This document shows, one piece after another, positions 7,497 through 14,894 of a stretch of 29,604 nt of DNA. The DNA comes from JAAZFE01 sp034005635 (lineage in GTDB: Bacteria > Verrucomicrobiota > Kiritimatiellia > CAIQIC01 > Lenti-01). Under the pieces are notes generated by a model that was given only the letters and a program-made list of their open reading frames with translations, was not told the origin of the DNA and ran no database searches. The position numbers and the translations under genes were made by a program. Each line of letters begins with the position of its first letter. The first letter of the stretch is position 1. Location: positions 1 through 29,604 of the forward strand of contig JAVEUJ010000012.1 of NCBI GenBank assembly GCA_034005635.1, read 5' to 3'.

Positions 7497-8560
7497 GTCC
7501 CCGCCAGGTCAGTTTCGGAACCAACCAGTATCACGATGCCCCATTAGCGGCCAGCGGACTGCCCCCGCGAATTCTGGCCGTCTTACGCGCTGCCGGCGCC
7601 ACCCGACTCAGCAACCTATGTTTACCGCCGCCCGCCTGTGAGATGCTGAATGCCGAAGACCGCGCCCTGCTCCATCGAGTCTCAAGCTGGTGTGCCGCCA
7701 CCTGCGACGCTGTACCACCGCCTCTGAGTCTGCCGGAATGGTTGAGCCTGTTTCTGTCCCCGCGCCTGAAGGATGTGCTGCAACTTCACTACGGCCTAAT
7801 GGATTCTCCGGCTGATGTCGCGGTGCGCGAATCAACATTGCACCAGACAGGCCTCAAGCTGGGCGTCACCCGCGAACGCGCCCGCCAACTGCTGCAATTG
7901 GCGCTAAAGACTTTGCGCCAGCCGCTCCCGCTCCACGCGGCTGAGTCCCTCTTTCAACAGGCTGAACAACAGTTGCTGGCCGTGGGCGGGGGACTCTCTG
8001 TCTCGGCACTGGCCAAGCTGCGAGAGGTTACCTGGGGGGCCCCGTCCCCCGTCGGGACCTTCCGGCTACTCGCGCGCCTCCAGCCGGACCGCATCGTTAT
8101 CTATCGCGATTTTTTCGGCCCCTTTTCTGATCGGCAGATTGATCGCACTGAAAAGGCTCTGCGTGATCGCCTGGCGCTCGCCTCTGGCCCGCTGTCAATT
8201 GCCACCATCGCCACCCAGCTCCCCGCGGCCGCTCGTCCACCGGGTATAAAATCCACCGAGCCCCTGCTGCTGGTCCTGCTGCGCCACATGCCCGACACCT
8301 TTGCCACATGTGATGGACGCGCCGGCTTCATCGATCGGCATGGGATCGCCATTCTCCGTGAAGTTTTGGCAGAGACCGGTGAAGCCCCGCTGAGGGTTCT
8401 CGTTGATGAATTCAATCGCCGCCTGCATCCCGAATGCCGCCGGGGCAGTGGCACTTTGCGCCGACTGCTGAGCCAAAACCCCAAAATTCGCAAAACGGCT
8501 CCTAATCGCTATGATCTCCCCGGCGGCTTACAAACCGATCTGCCCCTGCACGTCGATTGA
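7493..8560 (+). CDS. Multi-domain DNA-binding protein with sigma-70 region 4-like HTH
   Basis: A 355-residue protein I cannot name. Residues about 18-68 (LAASGLPPRILAVLRAAGAT, then RLSNL) resemble a helix-hairpin-helix like the RNA polymerase alpha C-terminal domain. Residues about 87-143 (LSPRLKDVLQLHYGL, then LKLGVTRERARQLLQLALKTL) match a sigma-70 region 4 helix-turn-helix. The rest appears to hold two or three winged-helix-like units, the last being EAPLRVLVDEFNRRL to TAPNRYDLPG. There is no sigma region 2, so it is not a standard sigma factor. A nucleoid or transcription-associated regulator is plausible. The GTG start at 7493 overlaps the lyase stop (GTGA), which fixes the start and implies coupled translation. 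It converges on the EIIA gene, with 53 bases between them. Confidence 0.75.
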   Translation: MSPRQVSFGTNQYHDAPLAASGLPPRILAVLRAAGATRLSNLCLPPPACEMLNAEDRALLHRVSSWCAATCDAVPPPLSLPEWLSLFLSPRLKDVLQLHYGLMDSPADVAVRESTLHQTGLKLGVTRERARQLLQLALKTLRQPLPLHAAESLFQQAEQQLLAVGGGLSVSALAKLREVTWGAPSPVGTFRLLARLQPDRIVIYRDFFGPFSDRQIDRTEKALRDRLALASGPLSIATIATQLPAAARPPGIKSTEPLLLVLLRHMPDTFATCDGRAGFIDRHGIAILREVLAETGEAPLRVLVDEFNRRLHPECRRGSGTLRRLLSQNPKIRKTAPNRYDLPGGLQTDLPLHVD

Positions 8561-8613
8561 GTTTGGCGAAAACGGGGTGCTCAGAAATAGGCCGCGGAAC
8601 TTGTGTCCCGTAC

Positions 8614-9450
8614 TTACTGAATTGCCACGCGGGTGGCATTGAGTAACGCCTTCCACATCTTTTCGGGCGTGTCGGTATCCAGCAGTTTTTCGCGATTTTC
8701 CGGCTTTTGGAAAACCTGTGCCAAACCAGAAAGCAGCTTGAGATAGAACGCACTCGCTGCGGTGGGAATGACCATAAAGAAAATGATCCGGGTGTTGGCT
8801 TTGCCGGCAGGATCAAACTTAATGCCCTTGGGTGCGATACCCAACGCGAACGTCAGGGCACCGCCCTCCACGCAACGCACGTGGGGAAAGGCCAGACCAT
8901 TTTCGAGCGCGGTTGAAATGATGGTTTCACGCTGCAGCGCGACCTCCAGCAGCTTGTCGGCATCGTCAACAAAGCCTTCATCGTCGAGTTTCTGGCACAG
9001 TTCGGCGAGCACTGAATCGCGATCGGTCCCTTTGAGGGCGGGGATCATGAGCGTCACGGCCGAAAAGCGTTCAATGCCGACCTTGGGCGGATCGCTGCGG
9101 CGGGGAGACTTGCGAGTATTGCGAGCGCCGGAGGCGCGATGGAACAAGAGACGCGCGCACGACGGACAATGATAAATCTGCTCGGCGGCATGTACCAGGT
9201 GGCCCAGTGAAACCGGCAAAGTCATGCCGCAGGCGGTGCAAACATTGTTGACCACGGGCACGATGGCCAGCGGGCTCTTCTTCAGTAGTCGAGTAAACTG
9301 CTGGTGGATGTCCGGCGGCAGTTCCTGAGTCAATGCGTTAATGGATTCATCCAACGGGCCCAACTGAGCCCCGGGCATACCGGCCTCCTGCTGAGCACGA
9401 GCAATAATAAGTTCTTGTAGTTGAACAAGGAGGTTGATGGTCGGTTGCAT
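8614..9450 (-). CDS. C4 zinc-ribbon protein fused to PTS EIIA domain
   Basis: A 278-residue fusion. The N-terminal ~105 residues look like a shortened DUF164/zf-RING_7 protein: a short helical segment (LLVQLQELIIARAQQ) and then a zinc ribbon with CTAC and CPSC pairs 20 residues apart (Cys 71, 74, 95, 98), ending CPSCARLLFH. A basic linker (RKSPRRSDPPK) follows. The C-terminal ~145 residues are a fructose/mannitol/nitrogen-type EIIA domain with the phospho-acceptor His in AFPHVRC (His190). It may receive phosphate from a PTS HPr. Whether it is a regulator (like PtsN) or a sugar-uptake part is unclear; no EIIB, EIIC, HPr or EI is nearby. ATG 9450 is chosen over ATG 9471 because AGGA lies 7 bases upstream of it and nothing similar precedes 9471. 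Confidence 0.85.
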   Translation of the reverse strand: MQPTINLLVQLQELIIARAQQEAGMPGAQLGPLDESINALTQELPPDIHQQFTRLLKKSPLAIVPVVNNVCTACGMTLPVSLGHLVHAAEQIYHCPSCARLLFHRASGARNTRKSPRRSDPPKVGIERFSAVTLMIPALKGTDRDSVLAELCQKLDDEGFVDDADKLLEVALQRETIISTALENGLAFPHVRCVEGGALTFALGIAPKGIKFDPAGKANTRIIFFMVIPTAASAFYLKLLSGLAQVFQKPENREKLLDTDTPEKMWKALLNATRVAIQ

Positions 9451-9516
9451 GGAGATCCTGGGTGTAGACATAGGTGTGTAGTATCTGGGTGCGATTAGGA
9501 TTGTGTTGTCGCGAGC

Positions 9517-9545
9517 GTTTTACCTTTAGACCTGAACACTGTAAA
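9517..9545 (-). promoter_or_regulatory. Candidate promoter of the EIIA fusion gene
   Basis: On the minus strand -35 TTTACA (9540-9545, 5/6), a 17-bp spacer, and -10 TAAAAC (9517-9522, 4/6). RNA would start near 9510, giving a leader of about 60 bases before the ATG at 9450. It lies in the gap below the AlkD-like gene, so the fusion gene can be expressed apart from the efflux operon. Confidence 0.4.
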
Positions 9546-9570
9546 GAATAATTCGGAGAAAAACAATCGA

Positions 9571-10326
9571 TTATCGCTTGCCAGAAATATTTTTTTTCAT
9601 TTGTGACGGCACGGCCAGCCAAGCGCGACGGCGTTCCGGCGGCAGGCGTTCAATGGCATAGCGCAGCATAGTGCGCGGCATGCGGGGCGCATGACTGGAC
9701 AAGAAAGACTCCAGGGCCACCTCATCCCGCTTGCCCGCTTCGCGCAACATCCAGCCGGTCGCCTTGTGCATCAAGTCTTCAGTATCACCCAACAGGCGTT
9801 CCGCCAACCAGAACGTGTTGGCGAGATATCCCCGGCGGATATGGTCCAAGGTCGCCACCATGGCAATCCGCCGCGCCCATAACAAATTGGATGCCGCCAA
9901 CCGGGCCAGCACCGGCCGCGCTCTATCTGGCGGCAGGTGGCGCCCCACGATACCGGGGGCACTCACATCCACCAAATCCCAGTTGTTGATCCGGTGCGTC
10001 CGCGCCAGATAGAAATCGTAAACAGCTTGCTTCTTGTCCGTCCCGCCCTGGTCATAGGCGCGCACCAGGGCCACCAGCGCAAAGAACCGTGCTTCATGCA
10101 CCGCAGACACCAACAAGTCGTCGGCTACCGCCAGCGGCACATCTTGGAATTGCGCCAAGATGGCACGAATCTGCGGAACCTTCAGTCCCCAAAATTCATC
10201 GCCTGCGCCATACTCCCCCGGGGCCGTCTTAAAGAACCGGCGCAGAATGGCCGCCTGAGCCGGATTGCGCTGACGCTTCAGTTCGCGCCAGATAGCCGCC
10301 GTCGACGCCACTTTCTGCGCCACCAT
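9571..10326 (-). CDS. AlkD-like DNA alkylation repair protein
   Basis: A HEAT-repeat DNA glycosylase of the AlkC/AlkD superfamily that removes positively charged alkylated bases such as N3- or N7-alkylpurines. 251 residues. The active-site pattern is visible: W116 and D120 in NNWDLVD, an arginine in WARRIAMVATL (about 152-153), and W192 in GWMLREAGKRD. These correspond to the Trp/Asp/Arg/Trp set known for AlkD. The ATG at 10326 overlaps the last base of the upstream P-II-like gene's stop (TAATG), so it appears to be the final gene of the efflux operon. A base-excision enzyme co-made with a multidrug pump hints at a shared response to toxic or alkylating compounds, but this is inference. Confidence 0.9.
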   Translation of the reverse strand: MVAQKVASTAAIWRELKRQRNPAQAAILRRFFKTAPGEYGAGDEFWGLKVPQIRAILAQFQDVPLAVADDLLVSAVHEARFFALVALVRAYDQGGTDKKQAVYDFYLARTHRINNWDLVDVSAPGIVGRHLPPDRARPVLARLAASNLLWARRIAMVATLDHIRRGYLANTFWLAERLLGDTEDLMHKATGWMLREAGKRDEVALESFLSSHAPRMPRTMLRYAIERLPPERRRAWLAVPSQMKKNISGKR

Positions 10327-10622
10327 TATTTCAGTGTTTCTAGCACGGGGGTGGTAAACGCCCAGACACCGATCTGGCTCCCAATTTCGGCACGCAAAAT
10401 TTGCAGGCGCCCCATCAGGCGATCCGCCACCGCGTCATCCACAACAACAAACGCGCCCGAATTGGCCCCCGGCCAAACGTGGGTATCCATCCGCGTACCG
10501 CTTTTGGGACCGCGCCCCGTCATCCGCTTCCAACGCGACAGCCCTACGATCCCCATCTCGTCGAGAATGTCTTGAATGTCGTCCGTCAGTACGATGTCGT
10601 GCAAGATCCAGACTGCTTTCAT
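10326..10622 (-). CDS. P-II-like small protein associated with RND efflux
   Basis: A 98-residue protein beginning MKAVWILHDIVLTDDIQDIL and ending in GVWAFTTPVLETLK. The short beta-alpha-beta layout and central glycine-rich loop (TGRGPKSGTRMDTHVWPG) resemble the P-II-like 'transporter-associated' proteins (PG0541 type) found beside RND pumps. It lacks the uridylylation-loop Tyr context of true GlnB. Its ATG overlaps the stop of the RND pump gene (ATGA), and its own stop overlaps the next start. It may sense a small ligand and tune the pump. The role of this family is, as far as I know, not settled. Confidence 0.75.
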   Translation of the reverse strand: MKAVWILHDIVLTDDIQDILDEMGIVGLSRWKRMTGRGPKSGTRMDTHVWPGANSGAFVVVDDAVADRLMGRLQILRAEIGSQIGVWAFTTPVLETLK

Positions 10623-13600
10623 ACCCTCACTCCCTTCTCAGCCGCCGCCAGTTCCCGTTTACGTGCCACCCGCGAATGGGCTAGGCTGTATAGGGTCGGC
10701 ACCAACACCAGCGTGACCAGCATGGAGAACGTCAGCCCGCCCACAATGGTCGCTGCCATCGGTTTCCAAGTGGCAGAACCTTCTCCCCGGCTCAGAATCA
10801 TCGGGATCATGGCCAGGGTTGTGGTCATCGTGGTGATCAGCACCGGTCGCAGGCGTGACCGCCCGGCATGGACAATCGCCTCGGCCAATTTCTGTCCCCG
10901 TGCGCGCAGCAAATTGATGTAGTCAATCAGCACGATGGCGTTATTCACCACCACGCCCACCAGCAGGATCATGCCGATGAACGACATGATGCTCACCGTC
11001 AACCGCAAGAGCGTCAGGCTGATGGCCACCCCCGTAAACGCGAACGGGATTGAAAACAAAATCAAAAACGGGTCGAGCAGGCTCTCGAATTGCGAGGCCA
11101 TCACCATGTACACTAGCAAAATGCCCAACACCATCATCAGGGCCATTTGGCGGAAAGATTCTTCTTGGTCTTCCGCCGTGCCGCCAAAATGGATGCCGAT
11201 GCCCGAGGGTAGGGGGACTTCTTCGGCCAGTCGTTGACGCAAATCGCGCACCACTTCACCGCTGCTGCGCCCGAACACGTCGGCCGTCACTTGGATCATG
11301 CGCTCCTGGTTACGGCGGTCGATCTGCAGCGCCCCGAGGCGCTCTTCAATGTTGGCCACGCTGTCGAGTCGGATCTGCCCGCCGCTGGGTAACGCAATTT
11401 CCGACTGCGCGATATCGGCGATGGTCCGCCGGTAGGGTTCATCCAGCCGCAGTACGATGTCATAATCCTCGTCGGACTCACGGTACATCGTGGCGGTCGT
11501 GCCATAGAAGAGCGTGCGCACACTGTTGGCCACCTGGGCCACATTCAGTCCGTGCGCGGCCGCCTTGATGCGATCGATCTCGACGCGAATTTCCGGACGT
11601 CCCGGGTCGCGGCCGATTTCAGAATCCACGGCCCCCGGGGTCGTGTTCACCACCTCCAAAACCTGCTCGGCCACACCTTGAAGAATATCGAGGTCGAACC
11701 CCAGCACTTCGATGATAATGGGTTTTCCACCGCCCCCGGGCCCCATCTGGGAGGTATCCACACTGATCTTCTGGGTTTCTGGCCACTGGGCAACGACATC
11801 GGCCACCGCGCGGCCGATTTCTTTGAGTCCGCGCTTCCGCTGAGTCTGCGGCACCAGGCGCAACATGACGTGCCCCATATGCGATCCTCCCTGTCCCCAG
11901 CCGCCGGACTGGCCGCAGCGCCATGCATAGACTTTGATGTTTTCACGACCGATCTCCTCCAGGGCCACGTCGAGAATCCGCTGCCCCAATGCGGCCGTCT
12001 CTTCCACCCGCGTGCCGATCGGCGTCTGGTAGCGCAGCATCAAGCGCCCGTTGTCATCTTCCGGCGCATATTCCGACCCCAGCCCCATGAAGAGCACCAC
12101 GCTGCTCCCGAAGATGAGCACCGCGGCCGCCACCACCAGCCAGCGCCGCCGCAACGCGCGCTCTAACAACCGGGAATACGCCGCGTCCAAGGCCTCGAAC
12201 CTGGCCTCACTCCAGACATGAAAAGCCTCGGTGATGCGCCGGCGCGCCTTGCGTTTCGCTGGGGCCCGCAGCAGACGCGACCCGAGCATGGGGGTCAGCC
12301 ACAGCGCACACACCAGGCTCGCGGTCAGGGTGGCCACCAACAGGCCGCCCAACTGCTTGAACATGATCCCCGCCTCCCCCTTCAAGAAAATCAACGGCAC
12401 AAAGACCACGATCGTCGTCAGCGTCGACGCGCTGATCGCCGTCCCCACCTCTTCGCTGCCGAACATCGCCGCCTCGCGCGGCGCCATCCCCGCATCCACT
12501 TTCGTTGTGATGTTCTCCAGCACCACCACCGCATTGTCTACCACCATCCCCATCGCAATCGCCAAACTGGCCAGCGAGATGATGTTGATCGTCCAGCCCA
12601 TCGTCCACATAAAGATGATCGCTAGGATCAGTGAAAACGGAATGGTCAGCGCGATAATCAACGCCGAGCGCACATTGCGCAGGAAGAAAAAGGCCGTCAA
12701 CACCACGAAGACAAAAGCCCAGCGAATGGTCATGGCCACGTTACCAATCGACTGGGTGATGGTTTCGCTGGTATCGAAAATCTGATGAATTTCGATATCC
12801 CGCGGCAGTGTTGGCAGAATATTATTTTCCAGTTCGCGCGCAACTTCGCGGGCAGCCGCCACGGTATTCGCCCCAGACCGTTTCTGAATCATCATCATGA
12901 TCGCACGGCGGCCCATCACATTCGACAGCCGTGTTTCCTCCGCAAAGCCGTCCGCCACCTCCGCCACATCGCGCAGCCGAACCAGCGCGCCCCCCGAGGA
13001 ACGGATGACGATCTCGCCGATCTGCTCCGGTGCCGTAAACTCGCCCGGCACGCGGATGGTATAATCGAGTTGGCCCACCTTGATATTACCGGCCGGCAGG
13101 GTCACATTTTCCTTGGCCAATGCCGCGGCAACCAGATCAAACTGCAACCCGTAACCCGCTAAACGCGCAGGATCGAGCTGGATATTGATCTGCCGCTCCA
13201 AGCCACCAAACAACGTCACCGCCCCTACTCCTGGCAAACGTTTGAGTGGGTCGGCTACCTCGTTGTTGACGATCTCTTCGAGGGCTTCCAAACTTTCATT
13301 GCACGTAACGCCATAGAACTGGATCGGAATCTGCGAGGTGTTGAATTTGCGCAACATGGGCGGATCGGCATCGTCGGGCAGCACCTGACGAATCCGCTCC
13401 AGATTGCTGCGGATGTCGTTGGAGGCTTCGTCGAGGTTCGTACCCCAGGCAAACTCGCACGTGACGCTGGAAATGCCTTCGACGGTGGCACTGGTCATTT
13501 CTTCGAGACCGTTGACTGTACCCAGAGAGCGCTCTACCACCTTGGTAACCATGCTCTCGACATCTTCAGCGCTCACACCTTCCCAGGTGGTAACCACCGT

Positions 13601-13735
13601 CACGGTGGGTCGTTCGATTTCGGGCAGATAATCGACGGACAGTTGGGTCGCCATCACCACCCCCAGCACAAAGATGGCCAGGAAAAACATCAACGTCGTG
13701 ACGGGCTTTTGGACGCCCAATTCCGGCAGTTTCAT
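10619..13735 (-). CDS. RND efflux pump inner-membrane subunit (HAE1/AcrB-like)
   Basis: A 1038-residue proton-driven exporter of the inner membrane, which joins an adaptor and a TolC-type channel to expel toxic compounds. The N-terminal TM1 (TTLMFFLAIFVLGVVMA) is followed by the first periplasmic porter/docking domain. TM4 carries GMVVDNAVVVLENI, so the AcrB D407 equivalent is kept and D408 is Asn. The second half repeats the plan, with TM10 GVVVNNAIVLIDYI holding Asn where AcrB has Lys940. I associate this pattern with SwrC-like pumps, so it need not mean loss of function. Substrate cannot be read from sequence. The start ATG lies 6 bases after the adaptor stop, with GGAG upstream. The stop overlaps the P-II-like start. 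Confidence 0.95.
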   Translation of the reverse strand: MKLPELGVQKPVTTLMFFLAIFVLGVVMATQLSVDYLPEIERPTVTVVTTWEGVSAEDVESMVTKVVERSLGTVNGLEEMTSATVEGISSVTCEFAWGTNLDEASNDIRSNLERIRQVLPDDADPPMLRKFNTSQIPIQFYGVTCNESLEALEEIVNNEVADPLKRLPGVGAVTLFGGLERQINIQLDPARLAGYGLQFDLVAAALAKENVTLPAGNIKVGQLDYTIRVPGEFTAPEQIGEIVIRSSGGALVRLRDVAEVADGFAEETRLSNVMGRRAIMMMIQKRSGANTVAAAREVARELENNILPTLPRDIEIHQIFDTSETITQSIGNVAMTIRWAFVFVVLTAFFFLRNVRSALIIALTIPFSLILAIIFMWTMGWTINIISLASLAIAMGMVVDNAVVVLENITTKVDAGMAPREAAMFGSEEVGTAISASTLTTIVVFVPLIFLKGEAGIMFKQLGGLLVATLTASLVCALWLTPMLGSRLLRAPAKRKARRRITEAFHVWSEARFEALDAAYSRLLERALRRRWLVVAAAVLIFGSSVVLFMGLGSEYAPEDDNGRLMLRYQTPIGTRVEETAALGQRILDVALEEIGRENIKVYAWRCGQSGGWGQGGSHMGHVMLRLVPQTQRKRGLKEIGRAVADVVAQWPETQKISVDTSQMGPGGGGKPIIIEVLGFDLDILQGVAEQVLEVVNTTPGAVDSEIGRDPGRPEIRVEIDRIKAAAHGLNVAQVANSVRTLFYGTTATMYRESDEDYDIVLRLDEPYRRTIADIAQSEIALPSGGQIRLDSVANIEERLGALQIDRRNQERMIQVTADVFGRSSGEVVRDLRQRLAEEVPLPSGIGIHFGGTAEDQEESFRQMALMMVLGILLVYMVMASQFESLLDPFLILFSIPFAFTGVAISLTLLRLTVSIMSFIGMILLVGVVVNNAIVLIDYINLLRARGQKLAEAIVHAGRSRLRPVLITTMTTTLAMIPMILSRGEGSATWKPMAATIVGGLTFSMLVTLVLVPTLYSLAHSRVARKRELAAAEKGVRV

Positions 13736-13741
13736 CGTCGA

Positions 13742-14881
13742 TTACTCCGCCGCTTCCGCCGCCGCCACCCGTTCGATCGGCGTGCCATCGGTCAACTTGT
13801 TCTGGCCCATCACCACATATTCAGTGCCTTCCGTCAGGCCGTCGACTATTTCAATATAGGCCCCATCGCGGATGCCCGTTTTGACCGGTGTCGCATGGGC
13901 CGTCCCATCCTCCACCGTAAATACTAGTTGGCGATCCAGAACACGGATCACGGAAGATGCCGACACCACCAGAGCGCCGGGGCTGGTGGCTAAAGTCAGC
14001 TTGGCTGTTGCGTACATTCCCGGACGCAGTGGCCAAGAGCCATTCGTCTTCGTATTGGCCAAATGCACTTCCGCGCGCACGGTGCGCGTCGCCGGGTCGG
14101 CCTCGGGGAACACGCGCGCCACGATGCAATCGACCTCACGCCCAGGCCAGACATCCGTCGTTACTGCCACCCGGGTCTGCCCCTCTTCCAGCATCGGCAG
14201 CAGCCGTGCCGGTATTGCCAGCATCAGCCGCAGCGGGTCCATTTGGGCAATCTTGACGATGGCGGTCGCTGGCCCAACCATCGCCCCCGGATCCACCCAG
14301 CGCGCCATCACCACGCCATTCATCGGTGCACGGATTTGGGTTTCGCTCAAATTGACTTGAGCCAACTCGAGCTGGGCCTGGGCCTGGGCCAAAGCAGCCT
14401 TAGCGCCTTCATGCGCTGTCACCGCTGCATCCCGCGCCTGTTCGGTCGCCACCTCCTCGGCAAACAGCGCCTCCAGGCGCTCACGCTCCCGTCCGCGATC
14501 AGCCAGGGTCACATCGGCCTGACGCGTCTGTGCCTCCGCCAGTGCGACCTGCGCCTCCAATTCACGGCGGTCAATTTCAGCGATCACTTGGCCGCTCTGC
14601 ACCTCGACCCCCTCGGTGGTCAGGTCGCCGTTAGAAAGTTCTAGTTTTTCCAATCGGCCTTGAATCTTTGGTTTCACATCCACCGATACCGGTGACTCTA
14701 ATTCACCTGTAAACAGCAGGTCTTCGGAAATATCACGCCGCTCCACAAAGGCTGTCCGTACTGGCACGGGCCCCCGGGCCGACTTCCGTCCGCCGGCATT
14801 CTGCGCCGCTTTTTTCGAACAACCGGGCAGCAGGCTCGCCACCAGCGCCACGCACAGGAAACTCACTAGTTGGTTTTTCAT
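13742..14881 (-). CDS. RND periplasmic adaptor lipoprotein (HlyD/MFP family)
   Basis: The adaptor that links the pump and the outer-membrane channel. About 379 residues from the ATG at 14881. This start is preferred over an upstream in-frame start at 14923 because it begins a clean lipoprotein signal (MKNQLVSFLCVALVASLLPGC, lipobox LPGC) and has GGAG eleven to eight bases before it. Next come the barrel/lipoyl segment (VDVKPKIQGRLEKLEL), a coiled-coil hairpin rich in Ala, Gln and Glu (about residues 95-165), the second half of the lipoyl domain (RAPMNGVVMARWVDPG) and the beta-barrel with the LRPGMYA signature. It starts 13 bases after the channel gene's stop, in the same operon. Confidence 0.95.
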   Translation of the reverse strand: MKNQLVSFLCVALVASLLPGCSKKAAQNAGGRKSARGPVPVRTAFVERRDISEDLLFTGELESPVSVDVKPKIQGRLEKLELSNGDLTTEGVEVQSGQVIAEIDRRELEAQVALAEAQTRQADVTLADRGRERERLEALFAEEVATEQARDAAVTAHEGAKAALAQAQAQLELAQVNLSETQIRAPMNGVVMARWVDPGAMVGPATAIVKIAQMDPLRLMLAIPARLLPMLEEGQTRVAVTTDVWPGREVDCIVARVFPEADPATRTVRAEVHLANTKTNGSWPLRPGMYATAKLTLATSPGALVVSASSVIRVLDRQLVFTVEDGTAHATPVKTGIRDGAYIEIVDGLTEGTEYVVMGQNKLTDGTPIERVAAAEAAE

Positions 14882-14894
14882 TGTTTTCTCCACC

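Noticed and set aside
12218..12785. Plus-strand frames of 135 and 184 codons inside the RND pump gene
   Set aside because: They are antisense shadows of a fully conserved transporter and are low in complexity.
10619..13735. Inactivated RND pump because of Asn at the D408 and K940 positions
   Set aside because: I associate the same Asn pattern with functional SwrC-like pumps; the key Asp of TM4 is kept and the gene is full length.
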